This document shows positions 56,753 through 64,000 of a stretch of DNA of 64,000 nt, piece by piece. Made by a program: the position numbers and the translations under genes. Position 1 is the first letter of the stretch. Every line of letters starts with the position of its first letter. The DNA is from Poa pratensis (lineage: Eukaryota > Streptophyta > Magnoliopsida > Poales > Poaceae), in the NCBI GenBank assembly GCA_947311845.1, contig CAMZMU010000055.1:25569369-25633368 (forward strand), written 5' to 3'. The notes under the pieces are model-generated. The model made no database searches. It worked only from the letters and a program-made list of their open reading frames with translations, and was not told the origin of the DNA.

Positions 56753-57967
56753 GTACAGGAATGAGCCAAGCTGGATTGGGCATAGTCATTACTATGCACG
56801 ACAATCAACACCTCAAGCAACTTCATGTCTCCGCCCTCTCACCTGGAGAAAAATCTTATGCGACCAGGTCGTACAGGCTAATCGGTGGACCAACTCCTCT
56901 GCGCGACATCTGGCCAAACTGATCCCCAATTTGCAGAACTGATTTCCCTTCACAAATTTGAACGCCGCCGTGCCTTTTCTCTGTGCCATGTCGCGGAAGC
57001 AGCGTCGCCGTCCCTTCTGCTCTCCTCTGCTGTACAAGACCATGCTCCAAGGCGCCCCGGCGGCGACCCAACCACTGATGGCTCCAGACCGCAGCTCTTC
57101 CCGCCGGTCCATGGCTGCTCGCGCCGGCAGCACAACCACGCCGACTAACCGGACACCCTTCTCAATGCTCCTTACTTGAGGCGCCGCCCGCGGACCGGCC
57201 GCCCTGCTAGCGGCATCGCCGGAAAAGGCGGCCACCCTCCTCGACGCACCCCGCTCGTGGAACCGCCGGCAAACCGTCCATCAGCCGCCGCTGCTTTCGG
57301 CAGAGAGGTGCCTCTTCCTAGCTCCTTCGCCATGCGTACTTCCCATTCCCAATCGCCATCTTGCCGGCCGGCCGGAAGATGAACGGCAAGAAGAATCGTT
57401 CGGCCTTTAGCGTAGGAATAAGTTCTGAGATATTTCCTCTGGTTGCTTTGAGATTCGGTTGGACAGGTGTCGTGCACTGAAGTTGGTCCAGCGATCTAGC
57501 CCGTACGAGCATGGTCGCATAAGATTTTTCTCCCTCTCACCTCCAGCTTCATCGCCTCTTCAAGCTGAAACTTTTGGCCTTCTCCTTGCTACAAAGCTGG
57601 CACACTTCTTCCAGGTTCAAGAACCCCATTTCTTCACGGACTGTTTGGTGTTGGCTTCGGCGGCCAGGGAGTCATCCGTGTTTACAGCTCCAGGACATTG
57701 GGAAAATAGGCACCTACTTGCAGAAATACACGCCTCTCCCTCCTTTCATACAAGCAGGATAACACACATCACAAGATGCAACAATGTCAAAGCTGATCTT
57801 CTAGCTCGTCTAGCCCTTAGAATTCGTAACAGATCTTTATTGATCCGTTGTTTAGGTTCACAAGCAAGTTCATGTCCAGTCAGGGACATTCTATCTGTAT
57901 CTAGCGTGACCCCCTTCACGCTTCTGTAAAATGTGCTTGAGTTGAATAAAGTCTGTTATGTTAAAAA
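56753..57967 (+). mobile_element. 5'-truncated LINE, RNase H region and 3' tail
   Basis: Only the terminal RNase H-like domain and 3' UTR remain. AGLGIVITMHDN is at about 56,768-56,805. After a nested MULE comes a second part (57,540-57,929) with AETFGLLLATKLAHFFQVQ, FFTDCLVLASAA and VKADLLARLA. A terminal sequence TTGAATAAAGTCTGTTATGTT is followed by poly(A). The duplications AAAAATCGTG at 56,743-56,752 and 57,968-57,977 enclose it. The frame runs across the MULE insertion point when one 9-bp duplication is discounted. Confidence 0.82.
56842..57532. mobile_element. Mutator-like element (possible Pack-MULE) nested in the LINE
   Basis: The ends GGAGAAAAATCTTATGCGACC and GGTCGCATAAGATTTTTCTCC are inverted repeats. 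They continue with weaker similarity to about 60 bp (CGTACAGGCTA/TAGCCCGTACG, TGGACCAACT/AGTTGGTCCA). A perfect 9-bp duplication CTCTCACCT lies on both sides, diagnostic of the Mutator superfamily. The interior (56,940-57,400) is GC-rich like genic DNA, with a 73-codon ORF at 56,958-57,179 that is not recognised. No transposase is present, so it is non-autonomous. Confidence 0.85.
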
Positions 57968-57977
57968 AAAAATCGTG

Positions 57978-58850
57978 ATGGATAGCAGGCATGATCTTCA
58001 CGGCTAGTAGCTTTTTTGACTGGGATCTTTTCCTCTCCCGTTTGGGGGGTCATGTCCAACGTGTGTTCGCTAAAAATCGATGGGCATAGATCTATATATA
58101 AAAGCGGGAAAGAATCACCCCACATCCCTCAGGCCACGTCACCGGCTTTTCAGGAACGTCCGATCCGCGCGATCCGACGGCCAGAAGATGACCACGCCAG
58201 CCCCCGGCGCGCGCTACTATTCACACCGAATTTCTACCAAACAGGCGCTGACACGTCGCCCGACGCCGGTTCCAGCCGGTCGCCCACAGGTCACCCCGTA
58301 ATTTTGCAAAAAACAACTCGCGAGTCCAGAAATTTTCGCGCAACCCTCACTTTCTCGAAGAGAGGGACCTAAACGCAATTTCCAAAAAACCCAGGGACCC
58401 CACTGGAAAATCGTCCACGAATCCCTCCTCTCCCCCTCTCTCTCCCGCGCGACGCCGGAGGTCGCCGCCGCCGCCGACGCGCGCCCACGCCGCTCCGCTC
58501 CTCCCCGTCCAGATCGAAGGTCCCGGCGAGGTTCGACGTCGCCTCCCCTCCATCCTCACCGAGCGCCGCCTACCGGGACGCCGCGTCCGCGCCGGAATCG
58601 TCCACGCCGCGCTCGGCATCCGCGGCCGCGTCCACACACCGCCGGCGAAGCTCCGGCGACCTAGAAGCGGCGGCGCCACTGCTCCCGGGTAGCCCGCGTC
58701 GAGGCGCGTCCAGCGCGCCCAGCCGCGCGTCCTGGCTCGCCGTGATTCGACGCCGGCGTCGTCGTCGCCGCCGCGGCAGCTCCGCCCACTGGTGACATCA
58801 TCGTCACGTCACGGTGGGCCTGGCCTGGCGAGATGGGCTGCTTGCTGGGC
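57978..58850. other. GC-rich unassigned segment, possible Helitron left end at 58,091
   Basis: The sequence A|TCTATATATAAAAGCGGGAA at 58,090-58,110 resembles the TC-start of grass Helitrons. The following 700 bases are GC-rich and lack a convincing ORF. The 3' hairpin plus CTRR end was not found before S2 starts at 60,497, so the assignment is tentative. Confidence 0.3.
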
Positions 58851-60496
58851 GCTGGGCGGCTGGCTCGGCCCTTTCTTTTCTCTCTTTCTGTTTTGTTTTT
58901 CTATTTTCCAAAAAATTTCAAATACAGCTCCAAATCAATTCATCCCATTTTCCAAAAAATTGTAAAAATCAAAATAGACATTTTAAATACTTTGGGACCT
59001 TTTCAAAATTATGTCAAATCTTAATAATTTTAAATAATACATAAAGGCCCATTTGATAAAATATGGATTTCATAATTTCCTTTTGAACTCAAATAAAATC
59101 CAGAAAAACAATATCAGTAATATCATTCAATATGACAAACCCAAAAAAATAATTTGGTACAAAACATCTTATTTAAATAGAGTTCGGTAAATCATTTAAA
59201 TACAATTACCCATTTATATCATGGGCTTTAAAATATCAAAATAAGAATACCACAACTGTAAATACTGAGAAATAGCTGTTCCAAACTTATTTTCCAAATA
59301 AATATAATTGAATCATAAAACAAAATTTAAAATAGAACATGCTTTAAATAATATAAAACACTTTACAAACATTGTTTTATGATTTTTAAACAATTTCAAA
59401 AACTACTAGATGGTGCAACTACAAATGCAAATATTAACAAACAGCTTTTTCAACTTACTTTGCAAATAAATATAATCGAATCAAAAAACAAAATTCAAAA
59501 TAGTACATGCTTCAAATAATTTAAAACACTTTATAGATATTGTTTTAGGGTATTTAAACAATTTTTCAAAAACTACTAATGATGCATATTTCAAATTTAC
59601 AAATGCCCTTCAAATCTGAACATTTTGTAAACGTTAACAGAATTCAAATCTGAATAACTTACCAAATTGAACAATTTTCGAACACTGAACAATCTCGAAA
59701 CGTAAGCTTTCTTTGCATTTCAATAATTTCCAAATCTAGGTAATTTTTAAATGTGGACAATTTTAAATTTAAATTTTACCACCCGGGCGGGAAAAATATA
59801 ACAAATATATCAACATGAACACAAAAATAAACGTTGCCTATTTATGGCATATGATCAAATTCCAAAGTTTGAATATTTTAATATTTTAAATGCATTTCAA
59901 ATCTGAGCATTTAAAAAACGTAAAGAAGAAATCACATATGAATAACTTCTCACTATTAACAATTTTAAAATTTCAACAATTTACAAATGTAAACTTTTTT
60001 TTTAAAAAAATCGATACATTAAAATCTGAACAACTTTTGAATGTGGACAATTTCAAATTTAAATTTTTTACACCACGGTATTTACAAATGTGACAAATAT
60101 ATCAACATGAACACACACAAAAATTGCTCACTACTTATAGCATATGATCAAATTCCAAATTTGATACTTCAAAATTTTGAATGCCTTTCAAAATTAGGCA
60201 TTTCATAAACGTAAATATAATTCAAATATGAATAGCTTCCAAATTTTAACAATTTTTCAAATTCTATCAATTTATAAATGTAAACTTTTTTCCAGTTCCA
60301 ACATATCTAAATCTGAACAACTTTAGAGTGCGGACATTTTCAAATTTGAATTTTTCACACCACGGTATTTCTTCTTCTAAACTATTTCCAAAATATGAAC
60401 AATTTTTAACCGTAACTTCCTTTGCATGTCAATAATTTTCAAGTCTGCACGATTTTTAAATGTGCACATTTTCAAATTTGAATTTTACCACACGTG
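58851..60496. repeat. AT-rich tract with two sets of tandem repeats
   Basis: A roughly 168-bp unit occurs at about 59,296 and 59,464 (AATAAATATAATTGAATCA...ACTACTA). A roughly 288-bp unit recurs with landmarks GACAATTTTAAATTTAAATTTTACC at about 59,757, 60,047 and 60,333, and a shortened one at 60,465. Each of the first two is followed by ACAAATATATCAACATGAACACA. There is no coding sequence. It may belong to the same element as 58,091 onward. Confidence 0.65.
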
Positions 60497-62021
60497 TGAT
60501 AACCCCCAAGAGCAGGGGATCACTGTAGCACCTCTCAATGTGGAAGTAGGGTATCGATCCGCAGGAGCAAGAAGGAAAAGTTATCTATTCCCTACAACTA
60601 AAGTGTCACAAGTTTTAGTTGATTATGCACTAAACAAGTTTAAAGAACAAGATGGTTGATTTAATGGATGGAAGTTTAATGTAACAAAACAAGAATGTAA
60701 AAGTGTCCCAATCCTCTTCAATGCAAGAGGACAAGACAAAGGTTTTCTCTTATAGGAACAATGGACATGGGTTCATGGGTTCACTCAATCCTCTCTCCCA
60801 TCTATGGTGATTATCATGTTATAGATAAAAAGTACACACAATTGTCATGCTTTAATGGTAAACTTCTATGACGGCTACATGTCCTAAAACACATAGTTGA
60901 AAGAAAATAATCATTTGTGTTGCTAGGTCACCCTCGTAAGGCTAGCGTGGTTTGTTGTCACTCCCACATCATACTTCTTCCTTTTTACCCCCAGATAAAG
61001 GATGTTGGGCTGTATTGTGTCACTCAATACATATGCCGTTGTCACATCGGCCATCCCGTACCTACATACATCATACTTCATAATGGACAATATTCTAAAC
61101 ACTAGTGCAATGATTCATATTTCGTGTGCATGACCACATCTCTCTCATCTATCTACACTTGGTGGTGTCAATCACCTCATGACATGGATAAACAAGGCAT
61201 TATGCATAAATCGAACCATCACATGCATCATAGAATATCTCCAAAGTATGACAAGTCATAAAAGATCCAACACAACGGTAAATGCATAACAAATATCATC
61301 TCATACCACAATATCCACCATAGGAATTACATAGATAGATCCATACTTATGCAAGGCACATCATATGGACTTCAACAATGATCATACATAGAGAGATTAG
61401 ATCAAGTTACCACCACAAACCCAAAGTCCAGGGGGTGGACTACTCCCCCTTCATCATGGTGATGATGGTGGAGATGTTGGAGAAGATGGAGACCACCCCG
61501 GCAGCGCCCCGCCGGAGTTTTCCCCCTCCAATCTGCAGCTCCAGGTCTTCTGTTTCGTGGTTTTGTGTTTCTGCGGCGCCCCTTCCGAAAGCCGTCGGGG
61601 GACTATTTTTATAGTCGTTTTTAGGTCAAGACGAAGGCACGGGGACGAAGATCGACGGCATCGGAGGCTCGAGGCCCAGGATAGGGGGTCCCACGCGGCC
61701 AAGGAATCTGGCCGCGTGGGCCCACCTCTTTTGGCCCTCGGGTTTCCATTTTTTCGCTTCCTTCGCTCCTACGCTTTGTTCCTTCCAAAAAATGATCCCC
61801 GCAAAATATTAGGTCATTTGGACGTCGTTTGGGTCCCTGAAACATCAAAATATAGAAAATAGGGTTTTCTGCCAGTGCAGGGTTAATTCCAGAAAAATAG
61901 GGAAACTGTGAAATATTCCCAAAATCAATATAAAACAATGATATAACCCTTATATGATGCAAATATGATTGAAATATAAGTAATATAATGCAAAGTTCAT
62001 GTATGCATTTTACATGCATCA
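60497..62021 (-). repeat. S2 3' LTR (1525 bp)
   Basis: On the minus strand it starts TGATGCATGTAAAATGCATACATGAAC and ends CTTGGGGGTTATCA. The first half matches the S1 LTR: the same GC-rich section, and a TATA-like TATAAAAATAG at about 61,603-61,613. The second half (60,497 to about 61,380) is unrelated or very diverged. Confidence 0.83.
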
Positions 62022-64000
62022 ACATCCCCAAGCTTAACCTATACTCGTCCTCGAGTATGAAGGTGATAAAACTAACATGGACTTTGCTTTTTAATACTAT
62101 CAATGGATATCAAAGATGATTACTATTGCTACATAGAGTCAAATGATTCATTCTTCAAAGGAATAGCAATATACAAGATAGATTATGAAGTGATATCAAA
62201 TATTCAATGTAAGGATGTTCAATGATAATTCACAAAGTGTAACATAGAAGAAAGTACTATGGACCAAATGTATGCATAATAAAAAGTAAAAACATCCTAT
62301 AATGGTCATAGAGTATTCTTGTAAATCTGAATATAAAAGGTGGACACTTTGGAAAGATATATAAATAAGTAGAGGTAAAACATGAATAAGTTTCATCTAG
62401 CTTCCAAATGCTTCTACTTAAGTTAATGTTTGCAATGTGGTATCCATTGGTGTGGAGCTCTCATTACCCCTATCATAGCATCTTGAATGGTTAAAGTTTA
62501 AAGTGAAAGCAAATATGAGTAGTGTGCTTGACAAAGTATGGGTTGAATGCCTCATGCCCCGTGAATACGAGTACCTACACCACGGTGTTACTCAACTCGG
62601 GCCACAAAGCAAGTTCAAGTTAAAGTCATTGTAAGTAATATAATAGCGTCATCAAGAGCGTCAACTGGGGTACCTCTTGCCTCAGGACATGGAAACTAGC
62701 CCATGTCAAAATGACAAGACAAACAGACAATGAACAATCTCAGCACTCTTTTATTTACTATTTGTATAGCTTTTTATTATGACGTGCATCACTGAATGTT
62801 CACTTTGGTACGCTGTAAATTTCCACCATGAATGATGCATGGCTTAGGTTAGCGGCCCAGGCGTCTCTCTAGCCATTTATACAAACTCCTCAAACTTACT
62901 AAGTTTCCGCATTTATTTGGCACCATGATAAGCATCCATAAACAAAAGTACATGATATCAACTAAATATAATTAAGAGCACGTTGAAAGCTTGCCATGTG
63001 ACAGCACATATGAGCTAACTCCCAACCAAGACTCTTGTCAAGCATACAACTTCATAATTTTAATCACAATGGTTCATGTTTATTAAGTGCAATAAAAGTA
63101 AAGTGTGCATCAAGTTCGTGAGAGCTTTTTAACCAACTTTCCCATAACAATCAATAACATAAGCATTTTAATTTGGAAACATAGATAATACAATATAACA
63201 TGATAAACATACTCGGAATAGCATTAAGCTAATAGGTAGATATGGTGGACTCACTGGAAAACTTTGGTTGAAGGTGTTGGAAAACAAGTTTTTACTTGTT
63301 GGAATTTTTGGGCTAGCAAAAGGGAGAAAGTTGACCGTCTAAATGCATGCATAAGTGTCCATAGAACTAATCAATCCATGTTAAACAAAGTAAAGTAACA
63401 TTCAGCATCAAAACATGAATAAAAGATAGCTCTTGATAAAACACTTGCAAATTAATACTCATTAAAAAGCACATGAATCATGCAACTATATGTATCTTTT
63501 TGAATCAACTCAAACATCCCTTTCCCAATCTTTTTAATAGCATCCAACTTAATTCAACCCAAATTTCCAGTAGCTCTCTCATAACATAAATGAAAAGTGG
63601 TGGTCTCACAAATAAAAACCAAACCGAAATAACAAAAATAAAAGACGCTCCAAGTTTATGCGATAAAGTGCATTGATCGAAAAACAGAAGTTAGACGTGT
63701 GCAAACCGAGAGTGTGTTGGTCCAATGGGGTTGTCTTCACATCCCCAAGCTTATGGTCTTCACCATCCTTGGATAACTCTTGGTGCATCTCCTCTAATCC
63801 CTGTGAAAAAACTTCAAAACACCGTTTCTCCCATCTCTTTTCTGTGGGGTGACATTAGTAGTGATAGACAAATGAATTGCTTGCTGCATAAAATCCTTAA
63901 ACAAAAATGTGAAACATGTCCAGAAAGTATATAATGTTGTATGCCTACTTATAAACTCAATTGGATCAAAAAGATTCAAGTTAAAAGTTCAAAGAATGCA
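60497..64000 (-). mobile_element. S2: second TGATGCATG-family Athila-type element (3' LTR and 3' noncoding part)
   Basis: Minus-strand element truncated by the window edge. The 3' LTR occupies 62,021-60,497, and the polypurine tract TAAGCTTGGGGATGT lies at 62,022-62,036. The internal noncoding region reaches the edge. It matches the S1 3' noncoding region in reverse, with many substitutions. No gag is visible within the window. It is more diverged from S1 than the S1 LTRs are from each other. Confidence 0.85.

Overview
This is a plant nuclear window from a grass. The LTR families (a roughly 1.7-kb Athila-type LTR beginning TGATGCATG, and another beginning TGATACGTCTC), the Stowaway ends TACTCCCTC...GAGGGAGTA and the GC-rich genic codon usage fit Pooideae, probably Triticeae. 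That placement is inference from family resemblance; no species-specific marker was seen. There is no prokaryotic or organellar architecture, CRISPR array, tRNA or rRNA gene.

Layout. Positions 1-42,940 are essentially one nested retrotransposon complex. The host is a plus-strand Ty3/Gypsy element of the Tat lineage ('T'). Its protease, RT and first RNase H lie at 1-1684. Its second (archaeal-type) RNase H and integrase lie at 12,034-14,168. Its 3' LTR is 42,452-42,940 (TGACGTGGG...CCCACGTCA). An Athila-type gag/protease element ('S1', 1685-12,028, TSD CACGC) interrupts the pol. The apparent three-LTR structure of S1 is best explained as an unmerged contig overlap around a 13-N gap at 9861. 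Downstream, the T 3' region exists in three copies (T1, T2, T3). T1 and T3 each carry the same minus-strand Tat-type gag/protease element ('E1', 'E2'), with an antisense coiled-coil gene and an identical truncated LTR. T2 has an empty E site but holds a truncated Athila element ('A', 24,770-28,996). T itself carries two antisense, intron-containing coding modules.

Positions 42,941-53,780 form a gene island with small DNA transposons: a Harbinger-like remnant with a broken ORF (into which T inserted), a foldback MITE, a Tourist-like MITE with TAA duplications, and a Stowaway split by a poly(A)-tailed retroposon. These precede a two-exon PPR-DYW RNA-editing-factor gene (47,069-49,251, one frameshift) and, on the minus strand, a Ser/Lys/His-rich gene of unknown function (about 50,958-53,217) containing a second 13-N gap.

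Positions 53,784-64,000 return to repeats. They hold a minus-strand Copia element with a 700-codon RT-RNase H ORF (TSD AGGTC) and a 5'-truncated LINE (TSD AAAAATCGTG) carrying a nested Mutator-like element with a perfect 9-bp TSD. An AT-rich tract with tandem repeats (possible Helitron) follows, then the 3' LTR and 3' noncoding region of a second TGATGCATG-family element ('S2', minus strand) running off the right edge. Nothing in the window forms an operon-like pathway. The best leads are the antisense genes of T and E, the rearranged T/E array, and the multiplied polypurine-tract-like repeats in T.
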